From: Isoetes taiwanensis
Lineage: Eukaryota > Streptophyta > Lycopodiopsida > Isoetales > Isoetaceae
Assembly (NCBI GenBank): GCA_021234155.1
Contig: JAJEKV010000047.1
Location: forward strand, 8,970,033-9,034,032
DNA length: 64,000 bases
Direction of reading: 5' to 3'
Below the pieces are notes generated by a model. The model was not told the DNA's origin. It was given only the letters and a program-made list of their open reading frames with translations, and searched no databases. Positions 22,610 to 34,700 of the stretch are shown here, one piece after another; positions within the stretch are counted from its first letter, which is position 1; every line of letters starts with the position of its first letter. The position numbers and the translations under genes were made by a program.

Positions 22610-24297
22610 CATCGTCGTCAGGTACGTTTAATACGGTACGAGTATTATATGTACTTAATGTATTAATGCCGTATCCATACCTCTTATTTAAAAAGTACTT
22701 TAAATACGTTTTTTGGAATTATAAAATACTTATAAAATACGTAAAATACTTACTTTACGTATAGTACATTAAGTACTTCCTATAATTTTCTAAAACTATT
22801 ATTTCTTGCATTGCAGTTGAAATAGTTGCAATAACAACTAATATGAAGAACTTCAAGTTTTAATTAATGAAAGAATATATTACTCTAGAAAATTAAGTAT
22901 TTCTCAAAGTTTTCAAACCAAAATATGTCTATTTAAGAGTTATATCTCCTCATATTCTAGTTTTAATTCAACCACAAAACAAAAAACACATAAAGTTTAT
23001 AACATCAACAGTATTTTAAAAATGAAAACCACGAAGAATCACCCTCCCTATTCGTCCTCTTCATCATCAGGCTCTGTTTCTGATGATGATTTCCACACAT
23101 GCTTTTCTTCCGTAAGCTCGTCATCACTCCAAAAGCCTGCAACTAGTGGCATATTCCAATTTTGGTGCGGTATTAAAGTCCTTGACTGCCGTGTTCAGGC
23201 GACTGCTTTAGCGAAAAGGCATGGGTGGAGGGGCGGACGAGCAATGACATGCAGACTTAGCGCTTTTTATAGTATCCCTTGCAGAAAGGCGAGAGCATAG
23301 AGTTCTGGAATGGTTGAGAATAAACGTTGTTGATATGGCTACAGATGGGTAAATCGATTAAAAATAGCAGTTGGGTCTCATTTTCCCAGTAGGAATGCCA
23401 TATTTCTTACAAAGTTTAGGTGCTTTTGAATGAAATTATTAAGGTTTTTCTGTTGTGGTACTCATTTATCTATCTAAAAGCATAAAATGCAGCTCAAGAG
23501 GCCTGATATTTGAAGCAACAAAACATATATAATATCCTTAAGACGCGGTACTGGTGTAAGAGCAGAGACAAACAAATTTAAGTAATTGTTGCTCATTTTT
23601 TGCATCCAAAACTATTAACCGATGCTGACCTCTGTATTTCTTTCATGCCCTTTCCCGGCATGAATGCAAGCTATTGAAGTATTATAGATAGATAGATAGA
23701 TAGTATTTTTACGTCATGCCACATTGGCAGCGTCCATGAGGACATATGACGGACCCCCAGAGACTTGAACACAAGATCTCTTAATTGCTAACCCAATGGA
23801 CTAGCCACTAAACCGAACAAGAGAAGGTCTGCCAGTTGCCATGACAAAATAAGAAGAAAGGTGTGTCTGCATCTCCAACTGCATTCTGATCCGGCGACTA
23901 GGGTAAGAAGAAAGAGGAGGAAAATGCAGAGGTTTTGGTTTTTTTTTTGCACGAGGATTTGGGGGGTTTTTTTTTTTTGTCTTTTTTAAACTATAATTCC
24001 ATAATTTTCCTAATGTCTAAAGTCTCCTAATGTGTTTTTTTACTCCTATTCTATAATATATAATAATGTATTTTTTCCAATGTATAATTTTACCAATTTT
24101 ATTAATCTAATGTCATTTGGACACAATTTTTTTTAAAGTACGTATTATACGTACTTTATGTATTAATACATTAAGTACAGTATTAATAAAATAAGAGCTC
24201 AATTTGACCTGTCAACTTATAGGTATAGTACGTATAGTACTGTGAGGAAGGTACGGGACGTATGTAAATGCAAAGTATGGGTATGTAAACAACACTG
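22610..24297. mobile_element. non-autonomous hAT-like element with 8-bp TSD
   Basis: AATCTTAT flanks the segment (22602-22609 and 24298-24305), and removing it rejoins the LINE endonuclease. The ends CATCGTCGT and, inverted, CAGTGTTGT are weak terminal repeats of the CAxxGTxGT type seen in hAT elements. A perfect 17-bp subterminal inverted repeat (GTACTTAATGTATTAAT at 22651-22667, complement at 24162-24178) supports a DNA transposon. It is very AT-rich and encodes no transposase. A 92-codon Ser-rich frame (23022-23300) is not recognisable. It contains a SINE. Confidence 0.75.
23687..23828 (-). mobile_element. tRNA-derived SINE
   Basis: Read on the minus strand from about 23828. An approximate A box (TAGTGGCTAGT, 23802-23812) and a good B box (GTTCAAGTCTC, 23762-23772) have tRNA-like spacing. 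A short body follows, then a hairpin TGCCA-ATG-TGGCA, then TGACGTAAAAATAC and a (TATC)n tail (plus-strand GATA repeat, 23687-23703). RNA polymerase III would transcribe an intact copy from the internal boxes. The anticodon-arm region is not a usable tRNA. The tail resembles the LINE 3' ends in this window. Confidence 0.7.
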
Positions 24298-25094
24298 AAT
24301 CTTATACAGAAATTTGAAATAAAAGAGAGCACAGAATCAGATCATGCAATCTTGAGCTTGGTTAATGCTATAAAAGATGCCCAATTGTCAAAACAGCCAG
24401 TTAACGGTAATAGAATCAAGATAAATCCAATGAAGGCAGATGCATATACCTTGGAGAATGAGTCATATATGCAGGGCAGTTGGCCAGATTCAGTGACAGG
24501 AAAAAATGATATGCTTATGCAGGCCATAATGAAATGTGCAGAACAAGTCTTTGGTAGAAGCAATGTATGTAAGAAGCAACATCGTAACAAAAAATGGTAG
24601 GACTTGGAATGTAAGCAATATCGAGAATTTTGCTACAACATCCACACGCATTTAGAAGCCAGGAAACTATTCAAAAAGTTTGCTCGAAAGATAGAAAAGG
24701 CATGGGAAGTGGGCTTGTAGCAACAGATGTCAAATGAACTTCAACATAACCCAAAGAACTTCTGGAAATGCTTCCACGGAAATGCAGTGTTGCACATTGG
24801 TAATTTCTCAAGGACTGATTTGTTGCACTTATGCACAAGAGCTGTATCATGTAATAGATGGGGATCCTATGGCAGCCCTTGAAGGGGATGTACAAAATAT
24901 CTTCTCATCGGATGATGTAAAGAAAAGTCTCCAGCGAATGGTGAATGGAAAAGCCAGAGATGCCGAGGGCCTCACATTGGAGCTCCTCAAATGGGTTTTA
25001 TATATAGAAAAATAGCAGAAATGTTTAACCAAGCAATACGAGATGGGTTCCCTGACCAATGGTGTAGCAACCACATTGTGCCCATTTTTAAAGC

Positions 25095-25940
25095 AGGTTC
25101 AATTTGGCTAAGTATGAATTGTTTTTGCTTGTAGGTTTGCTTAGAGATGCTTAGGTAGGCCTTTTCGATATAAATGGAATTATTCGAAACCATAAACTCA
25201 TTGCAAATGTTGACTATTAGGTTCAAAATGCTGCGGTTTTCCTTCGGATGTCGATGCATGTATGACGGCCTAATGTTCATCCCTATGAAGTGAGACTACT
25301 CTTGCATTTGTTTTCTGATCCTAATTTCCTCTCCTCATCCTTAAGTCTTAATAGGTTAACTTCCCATTTTTTAGTGTCAAAATTAAACTTTGACCTGATA
25401 TATATTAAGTGAGATTGCTCCTTTGCAGATACATGATATCTTTTAGTTCGTGCAATTAAATAAATCACAGAGAGATAGAATCTCGAGGAGGACTTTAGAA
25501 GACCACCTCACAAGCTATAAATATCAAAACAACATTAAGCAAGGCAAGGGCACTCATACATCGAGCGTCATGATGTACTTTGGTTCAGGATGCATGAGGC
25601 CACCTGGAACTTTTAATATGGAGTATTTTATATACGTTTTTGGTGTTGTTGTAGGTGATGATAGTTTGTTGCTTCTAGTCTTTTTGTGAATTTGGCTTCT
25701 AAGGTGTTGATGAGATGATGGTTCCAACACTTGTTACTATATCTGTGGTTCTGAGAATGTGTACTTGACATGTGATTTCGTAGTACTTCAAGGTTGTGCT
25801 TGTAGATATGGAGTTGTAATTGTGTAGGATCTGGTGCTCCCTATCTTTGCAAGCCCGACAGTTTGCCGGATATGTATTTTGGAAATACTCAGGTACTCTT
25901 TTTCCAGTCAATATAAAACGGAATTGTCTAAGTTCAAGTC
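25095..25940 (+). repeat. R1 repeat copy 2 (unsplit)
   Basis: The continuous 846-bp copy with the empty target GTTT at 25135-25138. It is near-identical to copy 1. It abuts the truncated LINE on the left and the copia LTR on the right. Confidence 0.9.
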
Positions 25941-26672
25941 TGATTGGTTGTCAGCTTATAAGTCATTATTCACAGATTCAAAGGCAAAATATGTAAGATA
26001 CTACAAGGTGTGAAGGTTGCATATGTGATCACATTCTTTGAGTCATGTGTGCACAAGCTTAGAACATGGTATGGAATTCTTTATTTGATTCAATGGTTTT
26101 CTTATTAAAGGGTTAAATTCCAATGGTTCGTAAAGCCCATTTTTAATGTCATGCCTGTGGGACAATGGTTCGACCATCGTATAGACGAGCCTATGCCTCT
26201 GGGATATTTGAAGAAGACGAATAACTCAAAGTAGAAAGCACGAAACCGCCGGAATTGATAAGATATAGGTGGGAATCCATTGAATACGCAGACAGGGACT
26301 TGATAGAATGATCGGAGTAGACCTTGAAAATAAGATCCGGCATCAGATGGAGTTGGTCAATGAATGAACAGTGAATAAGTCAATGCTCAGGCTACAGTAG
26401 CTTTGCTACAGTGTATATTTCAATGGTTAATTGTTATTATTATGCTTGATATTGTATAAGTACCTAGACCATAGAACTATAGAGAATGAGTGACCACAAT
26501 TTGGCTTCTCTATAAGTTCTTGTTTGAAGGAAATGCTTCATGTTGATGAATATTGATTGAAATATAGTTTTGCTGAAGATATATGGTGGTTGAAGTCTTT
26601 GCAAAGTTAAAATCTTACTAGACATAGTGAAGATTGGTTGTTCAACTTATTTAAAACTCTAAATTCTCTTCA
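25941..26672 (+). repeat. 5' LTR of the copia element (presumed)
   Basis: Begins TGATTGG where R1 similarity ends and finishes CTTCA one base before the primer-binding site. There is no second LTR to compare, so the left limit is inferred. Confidence 0.65.
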
Positions 26673-26673
26673 T

Positions 26674-26685
26674 TGGTATCAGAGC
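26674..26685 (+). other. primer-binding site (initiator tRNA-Met)
   Basis: TGGTATCAGAGC directly after the presumed 5' LTR. Confidence 0.9.
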
Positions 26686-26691
26686 TACAAG

Positions 26692-29195
26692 ATGTCTAGT
26701 AGATTTGCTGCTAGTTTGCTGAACACTATTGATGTGTACAAAGGTGGCTCAGGGTTCTAGGTGTGGAAAGATGCCATCAAGTATGTGTTAGAGGTGGAAG
26801 ACCTCTGGGATCTGGTAGATCCAAATGGAACAGTTGGTGCTGAAGCAGGAATACTGACCAGGTCAGATTCTACAGGGTCAGCAGCTGGTACAGTGGCCCA
26901 GCCAACAGCAGGCAGTGCAAGCGTAACAGGTGGAGGAGTTTGGCTCCAGTGGAGGCAAATCTCTGCAAGCTAAGGCAAAAGAAGCTCAAGGGATTATATG
27001 TTGTAAGGTAAGTCCTTCAATTCGTCTTAAACTTAAATCTCTTGGACCTAGAGAAATGTAAAATTTTTTGTTGAAACACTATGAAGAAAAAACCTCTTCA
27101 CAAACAGACTTGCTTGAAAATGAATTAAGGGGTTTGAAATTGAGAGAGGATGAAGATGTGGGAGAATTCTTTAGCAAATTTGATAACTTAATTGTTGACT
27201 TGAGTGGGGCTGGAGTTGTAATCTCAGAAAGAAGTCAGGTCTTACAAATATCCAGAGCTATAGGTGAAAATGAAACATTGGCCTTGTTTATAAGGAATTC
27301 ATGTAGAACCAGAGAACATGGGAACAAAAGAAAATCTTGAGACAAAGCCAAAATGAAGAAACTCCAGAAGTGTTAGTAGTCAAAAGAAAAGAAAAAGTGG
27401 TGTGCTACAACTGTCATGAGTTAGGGCATTATAAAAATGAGTGCCCCAGACTTAAAAAAGAGTTTAATTGCTATACATGTGGAGGAAGGGGGCATGTAGC
27501 CTCAAAATGTCCCACTCCAAAGAAGTTTGGCAAATCCCGAGGTAGAGGAGAGTCAAGCAGAGGCAGATCTGGAAGAGGGAAAGGTCGAGGGCATGAAAAG
27601 GCATATATTGCTCAAGAACAAGAAATGTCTTCCAAAGGAGTAGCTGAGGAGGAAGATGAAGATGAGGTACATGCTGAATTTGTTGTGATAAATGATAATA
27701 TTGCTACTAATAAATCTGATCACTTGATAGTTGATAGTGGAGCTGAAAGATCAGTAGTGCAATCTACTGATCTTTTGAAGAATATTTCTGCCATAAGTTC
27801 CAGGAAAATTCAAGTGGGGAATGGAGCTCTTCAAGAGGTGAAGGGGACTGGTCTTTTACAGTTAGAAGATCTTACAGGAAATGTTGTGAACATAGAGAAT
27901 GTTCTGTGTGTGCCAGCAATAATTAAAAACTTGATTTCTGTTAGTCAGTTATGTGATTTGGGGTATCGAGTGGTTTTTGAAGGAGACAAATGTAATGTGT
28001 ATATGAGTAATGAATTAAAGTTTGTTGCCAAAAGGGTTGGAAATCTTTTTGAAATGGATAATGTGAGGCATCATAGCATAAATACAATATTTATGGCACA
28101 GAAGGCTTGCACATACAAATCACAAAAATCTAAAATTCTTACTGAAGCTTGGCTACATTAACTACCATGATACCAAGGCAAATGAGTTTATATGTGAAGG
28201 ATGTGCCTTAGGGAAACTAAACAGGCTGCCATTCCATAAAAGTAAAACTAGAGCTCAGCAAGTTCTAGAATTGGTACATTCAGACCTATGTGGTCCCTTG
28301 AATGTGCAAAATAGAAATAACAAAAGGTACTTTATAACCTTCACAGATGACTATAGTAGGAAGTGCAAGACATACTGTTTAGCAAAGAAATCTCAAGCTT
28401 TGAGTGCATTCAAACAATATGTAGCAGAGATGGAAAGACAAACTGGTCATCAACTTAAATGCATTAGGTCTGATAGAGGTGGAGAATATCTTGCCAAACA
28501 ATTTAAGCAATTTTGCATAGCTCATGGAATTAAGAGGCAGCTGACCTGCAGATATTCCCCTCAGCAAAACGGGGTCTCTGAAAGGAAGAATAGAACCTTG
28601 ATGGATGCAGTAAGAGCAATGATAAAAGGAAGTGGTCTGCCTAATAAACTGTGGGAAGAGGCTTTGTCTACTGTAGTTCTAATACAAAACATGTTATCAT
28701 TAGCTAGTCTAAAAGGGAACATTCCAGATATCCTATGGAATCCAAACAAAAGACTAAATTATGAAAGGTTTAAAGCTTTTGGTTGCTTGGTGTATACTCA
28801 TGTTCCAACTGAGTTAAGGAAAAAACTTGACAACAAGGCTGAAATTGGATTTCTTGTTGAGTATGATGAGGAATCTAAAGGTTACAGAATATATGTTCCA
28901 GAAACCAAATCTGTCATAATTAGCAGGGATGTTTTGTTCAATGAGAGCACTATACAAAGACAGATATAAAAGAGGAGTCAAAGCTGCTATAACAAAGCCA
29001 GAGGCACAACCTGAATTTGAAATAGATGACGCAGATGATAATGAGGAAGAAGACCTAAGTTCAGCAGCCACAGAGGTTCCAGAAATGGCAAATGTGCCAG
29101 CAGAGGACCAAGATCAAGGAGGACCTAGGGATCATTATATAGAGAAGAAGAAAAGAAAAACCCAGGCAGAAAAATTAGTGGAGGAAGCTAAATTT
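26692..29195 (+). pseudogene. copia gag-protease-integrase polyprotein, broken
   Basis: Starts ATG 26692 (MSSRFAASLLN) with an in-frame TAG at 26758. Gag continues (WKDAIKYVLEVEDLWDLV; then, after a frameshift, 27068-27340). The long frame 27337-28161 has two zinc knuckles (CYNCHELGHYKNEC and CYTCGGRGHVASKC), an Arg/Gly-rich linker and the protease motif VDSGAERSVV. A frame change near 28160 precedes the pre-integrase HHCC region. Integrase then shows VHSDLCGPL, IRSDRGGEY and NGVSERKNRTL, giving the D-D-E triad, followed by its C-terminal domain (28740-28968). The polyprotein ends in an acidic and Lys-rich stretch at 29195; RT and RNase H are absent. Confidence 0.88.
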
Positions 29196-29792
29196 AAGTC
29201 TTAATAGGTTGACCTCCCATTCTTGATTGTTAAAGCTAGATGTTTGTCTGACATATGTGAAGTGAGATTGCACCTACGCAGATATATGATATCCTTTAGT
29301 TCGTGCAATCAAGTAAATCACAAAGAGAGGTTGAATCTCGGGGAGGACTTCAGTTGACCATATTGTTGGGTTTGCTGGTGGTAGGACAATGCGTGGTAGT
29401 GTTGAGGCGTGGCTGCTGCTGGCACATGTGATAAATTTGTTACTATTGTTGCTCATCCTGGTATTATTGTTGGTCGCGGTAGCGGCTTTGGTACAGCTGG
29501 TGGCCAAGGAACTACTTAACGTTCATGGATTGTGTACACACATGTCTGCAATGTGGGCCATCTTAGTGGCATAAATTAATGCATAAACTTTTGGCTTACT
29601 GTTGTTGCTAGTCATCGTAGGCAAATCATCTCACAAGCTATAATTACTAGATCCACATTAAGCAGGTGGGGCACTCGTGCATCGGGCGCCATGATGTACT
29701 TTGGAGGAGCAGGATGCATGGACATTTGGTTTAACATGCTTGGGGCCATCTGGAACTTCTAGCATGGAGTACTTTATTTATGTTTTTGGTGT
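29196..29792 (+). repeat. R1 repeat copy 3, left piece
   Basis: Homologous to R1 from the AAGTCTTAATAGGTT position onward. It holds about 270 bp (29358-29627) absent from copies 1 and 2, and is split at 29792 by the CACTA element. The right piece is 46042-46230. Confidence 0.8.
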
Positions 29793-29815
29793 CACTACAA
29801 GGCACAACGGTCTTT

Positions 29816-30122
29816 TGTCACGGGCAAATTTGTCACGCCAATAAAGTTTGTCACGTATTTTAACTTTCCACTCGTGACAAAGGCAAATCTTTTTTTGCAA
29901 CTCGTGACAAAAATTCAAACTCAAAAACCGTGACAAAAGACTAAAATTTGACACGCGTGACAAATGTTTATAGCCTTTGTCACCCGTGACAAAAGTTTGT
30001 CACGGGTGACAAATTTTTGTCACGGGTGACAAAGGCTATATTAGTTGTCATGCGTGACAAATAAACGGCTATATTATTTGTCACGCGTGATAAAATTTTG
30101 TCACGCGTGACAAATAATATAG
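29816..30122. repeat. CACTA left subterminal repeats
   Basis: At least ten TTTGTCACG / CGTGACAAA units in both orientations, several forming full palindromes such as GTCACGCGTGAC. They match the right-end array at 45724-46041. Confidence 0.9.
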
Positions 30123-30199
30123 CCGTTTATTTCAAATCTGTTCATTTCAGCTTCCTTCTTATGCTCCTCTTCTCCTAGGCGCTCTGTTGGGCGCTTGGT

Positions 30200-30704
30200 A
30201 TGGATCCCAACCTTTTTAGCAATCTTCCTCCTAGTACTAGGAGGAGGAGGATAAAAGAGTTGATAGACGCAGGTTTGCTCCCAGCCAGCGCAGCTGAGAC
30301 ACGTCGAGGACACCATGTTGGTGAGTTTGAACCTTGTTGGTGTCAGTCATGTGTGGGGCAGCACAACCGGTTGGCTACGGTGATTGAACGGCATTTGCAG
30401 TCAAATGGTACTTATTGGGGCGCTCCTGAAAGCTTTTGTAGGCGTTTTGGTGTGCCCTACAACCCAACACCACTAGATGGACAGGTTAGTAAATGATTTG
30501 ATTTGTTATAGGTATATTTTATTATCTAGCATGTTGGGGTAAATAGTTGTAGTTTAGTTAATACATAGTCTTTTATTTAAAAAGCATTCTATGGTTAAAC
30601 AGAACTCAACACAAAGAGGCATAATCAATTTTTCGAGGGGAGTTTGGAGACATGTTGGAGATGATGATGAAATAGATTCCCGCACAAAGTGCATCCCACT
30701 ATAG
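30200..30704 (+). CDS. CACTA 5' coding exons, unassigned
   Basis: ATG at 30200 opens a frame beginning MDPNLFSNLPPSTRRRRIKE, with a Cys pair (CWCQSC). It has a donor after 30484 (CAG/GTTAGT) and joins in phase to an exon from 30603 that runs to TAG at 30702-30704. Codons in the same frame beyond TAG still look coding (PWIKPVNVHGG), so the stop may be a mutation. It may be the first part of the transposase gene or a second CACTA protein. Confidence 0.5.
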
Positions 30705-31784
30705 GACCCGTGGATCAAGCCCGTAAATGTACATGGTGGAAGTAGTTACCAAGTTGTGGGTGTGACATACACGATTTACCAATGCCGCATCACATTGAGA
30801 GATTATTAAAACACGTAGATCGACGAAGATTAGGTCTATTTAATGGTCCATTGCCCAATTTAGGTGACATATTCACTTATTGGGGTCGCTTCGGTATGTA
30901 ATAAAGGTCTCACGCCCCGGATCGGAAGGGGATTATTCATTGCCCAAAATCTTCCGTGTTGGATATAATTCAGGTTGTCCCTTTGATGATCTATGGAGGT
31001 CAGAGTATAGTGCATCCGAAAGTGGGAAGCATTAACATATTATTCATTTTCTATGATGGTATACTCACGGTTAAAATGAATGCATGCATGCACGATGGAA
31101 ATGAGATCGTACAATGAGGATAAGAGATCTTACATTGATGGTCGTGGTGGAAGAACATGGCAATATAGCTGGGCTGATCAACGGTTTGTGGTGCCAATAA
31201 AAATATCATCAATTGCATGTTTGAAGAAAGAAGTAATGATCGTGAGGAGTCCATGACAAGAATGTGTAAGCACTTTGTTATGGTTGTTGCTATCAAGAGC
31301 CTTAGAGAGGGCTTAATGAAGTTATTTTTTGGACTATGAATTCCATGAGACATGTACCTGATCGGTTTTTGTAGAGATAAAACTTTTAGTTATTTAAAAC
31401 AAACTTTTATTTTTAATAAATCGCTACTTCGATATTAATGATACTTATCTTATTAAATCAATCTTTGTTCTTGTTTCGTTTTTTCTTTGCTTTTTTTTCA
31501 ATCATGTACTCATATTAATGTTGTGCATACTTAACACCATCAAGTGTAATGCTTAGATTCTATGTGCAACACTTAATGCTATTCAAAATGCATTATGTTT
31601 CTTTCATTTTTCGTTTCTTTATTTATTCAATTTATGTGCTCCTACTTATTGTTGTGCTTACTTGGCAACTTTATACCTAGTGGTTAGATTTCAAACATTT
31701 ATTATAATGCTTGAAAAAAATGGTTAATGGCTTAAAAGTAAGGGTATTATTGACATATTGGATAAATGCTTCTTTTTGGTATAG

Positions 31785-34700
31785 GTACGGATGCTCCTCA
31801 GATATCAAAGTTCCACCGTGATGATATGGAAAAGATTGCAGAAAATCCTATAGTTAATGGGAATGTGGAACAAAACACTGGTCATGCTTATGATGAGGCG
31901 ACTCAAGATTTGTTGTACGAGCATGCTCAATTTGAGTTTCTCATGCAAGGCATTGATAATGACATTGACAAACAAGATATGCACGCCCCGAGGTTGATGG
32001 AGTCATTGAGGTAGATCCAAATTTGAATACCTTGATGATCGATAATCCGGGATGCCAAAACAAAATTATAACGAGGGCTGCAAAATATCGAGATTGACAT
32101 TTAACCTATGCCTCCTCAACTTGCAAGGGCAATATAAGATATCAAATGTTGCGTTGATGCAATATTAAGGTTCTTCCTTCCCTTTCTAACTCTTAATTCT
32201 CGAACATATGAAATTTTATTGTTTATCTTTGTTGGCTTAATCATCATATATTTGTGTATGCAGACTTATTTGCAAAATATTGCCTCCTGAAAACAAGGTT
32301 CCTTCTAGTCGATACCCTTGATGAAGCACGTAAGCTCATAAAAAGACGCTTGGTTTTGAGTAACGAGAACATCCATGTATGTCCAAACGAGTGTACCTTA
32401 TATTATAAGGACACCAAGGATATGGTTCATTGTCCAAAATGTAACGAGTCGAGGTACCGTAAAGATGTCCAAGGCTCGACCATTCCATGCAAGGTATTGC
32501 GGTATTTTCCTATAATTCCTAGACTTAAACATATGTTTTAGGACAAAGGAGATTCTTTGCCTTGATGGGTTGGCATGTAAATAACTGTAGCTCTGATGGA
32601 GTTATGCGCATTCCCACTGATTCGGAGGCATGGAGATTTATAAATAACAGATGGCCCGAATTTCAAAATGAACCAAGACATATTCACTTTGGTCTCATAG
32701 CGGATGGTTTCAATCCTTTTCGCAGAGCAGACGACCCTCGTGGTCCACATGGCCCGATCATGCTTGTAAACTATAACACCCCTCCACATAAATCCATCAA
32801 ACGGGATCATATCATCTTGAGCATGATAATTCCAGGTTTGTACAATTCATTTAGTCCTATTAGGAATATATTTTTTTTATATAAAATGTAGTGGGAGTCT
32901 TTAATCATGCTGAGTCTTGATATTGCAGGCCCTTCACAACCTAAAAATTTTGATGTATATCTATCACCCTTAATTGACGACTTGAAAACTCTATGGAGTG
33001 GTGTTCCCATGGTAGATATCTCTAAGAGAATATCTAGGGAGCAAAGATTTACACTGAAAGCTATATTAATGTGGACAATGCATGACTATCCTGGTCTCAA
33101 AGATATGTAAGCGGTATCTTCTTGTTCTTTTTATTTATTTTGAGGGCTTTTTATATGAAAATTACATCAATAATAAAAATTGTTTTTATATCTATAGGTC
33201 TACAAACTAAAGGTCAATATGCTTTAAAGACGTTGTGGTGACCAAATCACATCAAGATACTCTGGTTCATTGAAGAAACATGTATACGAGGGCCATGAAA
33301 GATTTTTACCAATGGATCATCCATTACGTAGGGGAGCCCTAGCAAAAATAGACACTCCAAAGTGCATGACCACAAGAGATTGGCTCGATCAATGGGAACG
33401 TGCAGAAGACAAGGCATGGAAAGAGGCTGAACATGCAAGCGATGTTTATGAAGGTCCTGATGACATCATTGTCACTCCTCCAAATGGCATGAAACGATTA
33501 TCTATACTATTTGAGTTACCATACTGGCGGGAGTTGAAGTACACGGCTTTATTGGATCCAATGCATATCATGAAAAATATTTCAGATTCTCTATGGCAGC
33601 ATATCACTGGGGAGAAAGATAGTGTTGCTTCTCGACAAGATTGTTTATTATTACAGCCCCGTCGTAATGCAAGTCTAAAGAATCCAAAATCTCGTCCGCC
33701 ATGGGTTTTGACTAAAAAGAACTTGGATATTGTGCAAGAGTCTATTAAAGAAGTGAAGATGCCAACTGGGTACTGCTCCTCTTTTAAAAGGTGTTGGGCA
33801 AAGAAGGGCAATAAGTTAACCGGATTGAAGTCCCATGACTACCACAAGCTGTTAACAGTAAGTTCCTATAATATGAGTATATATGTCATATAGTTTATTG
33901 ACCTCTGTTTTTTTAATTATTGTTTTTCTTTGTCCTTGTCTTGTAGGAGATTTTACCTATGGTTCTACCTGACAGACTGCCTTCTAAAGTTTGTGAGCCT
34001 ATTTTCAAATTGGCCAAGCTATGTAGGTAAGCTCATTTACAAACTTTGATTATGTAGATGTGATTATAGATACAAGTATATTGAAGGATATCTCTACATT
34101 CTGATGATGGATATCATTAAAGGAGATTGTGAGAAAAGACCTTCAACAAATGAAGGAGCTATCCGTTGAAGTCCTTTTGCCTATTTGAGAAAGTGTTCCC
34201 AACAAGTTTCTTTGATATCTGAGTGCACCTTTGCTTGTTTCAAAATGTAACAAAGTTTTTATATGTCGATCATTATATAAGTGTTTCTCACAAATTTATT
34301 TGTAATAGGTACATTTGCTCGTACATCTAGTTGAGGACATTGATTGGGCAGGGCCCGTCTCCTATCGTTGGATGTTTTTTCTTGAGCGATTCATGAAAGT
34401 CCTTAAGGACTTTGTGAGGCAATTTGCTAAGCCTGAAGGGAGCATGTCTGAAGGATGGGTTGCCGAGGATTGCAAGTTTGCCATATCAACATATCTTAAG
34501 AAAGTTGATAAGGAAGCAGTGTCGTTCCTACAACATGAACAAAGCTTGGATAAGCTACATAGCAAAGGGCGCAATTACAAACTAAAGCACGATGAGCTTA
34601 ATGCAATCAAATTTTACATAGTGCATAATGAGCAATGCATGGAGAAATGGGTTCGAAAGTATGATGAGCTAAAGCAAGCCAGGGAACTAGAACGACGACA

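Larger units (their letters stand above)
16712..25094 (+). mobile_element. LINE copy interrupted by two later insertions
   Basis: Coding remnants of one LINE pol read on the plus strand in three pieces. Piece 1 (about 17035-17176) starts the endonuclease (SWNIRNV, then ILILQ). Piece 2 (21958-22609) continues it, with GDFNARVG as the catalytic endonuclease motif and SIVDW near the end. Piece 3 (24306-25094) begins ESDHAI and carries the pre-RT region (LQRMVNGKARDAEG, FPDQWCSNHIVPIFKAG). The element stops abruptly at 25094 against R1 copy 2, so the reverse transcriptase core is missing. Piece 1 joins piece 2 across the LTR element, and piece 2 joins piece 3 across the hAT-like element, each with a target duplication. 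The left boundary is uncertain. Confidence 0.8.
25941..29195 (+). mobile_element. Ty1/copia retrotransposon, 3'-truncated
   Basis: A presumed 5' LTR (25941-26672, TG...CA), a tRNA-Met primer site, gag, protease and integrase are present. Sequence stops at 29195 before the reverse transcriptase, joined directly to an internal position of R1 copy 3. No 3' LTR was found. Confidence 0.85.

Noticed and set aside
23762-23828. A functional tRNA gene on the minus strand
   Set aside because: A and B boxes are present, but no complete cloverleaf could be drawn, and a SINE tail follows.
15911-25940. R1 copies 1 and 2 as the LTRs of one retrotransposon enclosing 16.7-25.1 kb
   Set aside because: No TG...CA ends, no primer site next to copy 1, and the enclosed sequence is a LINE with its own insertions.
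29816-30122. Regularly spaced palindromic repeats as a CRISPR array
   Set aside because: Unit spacing varies, both orientations are mixed, and a CACTA terminus sits next to them.
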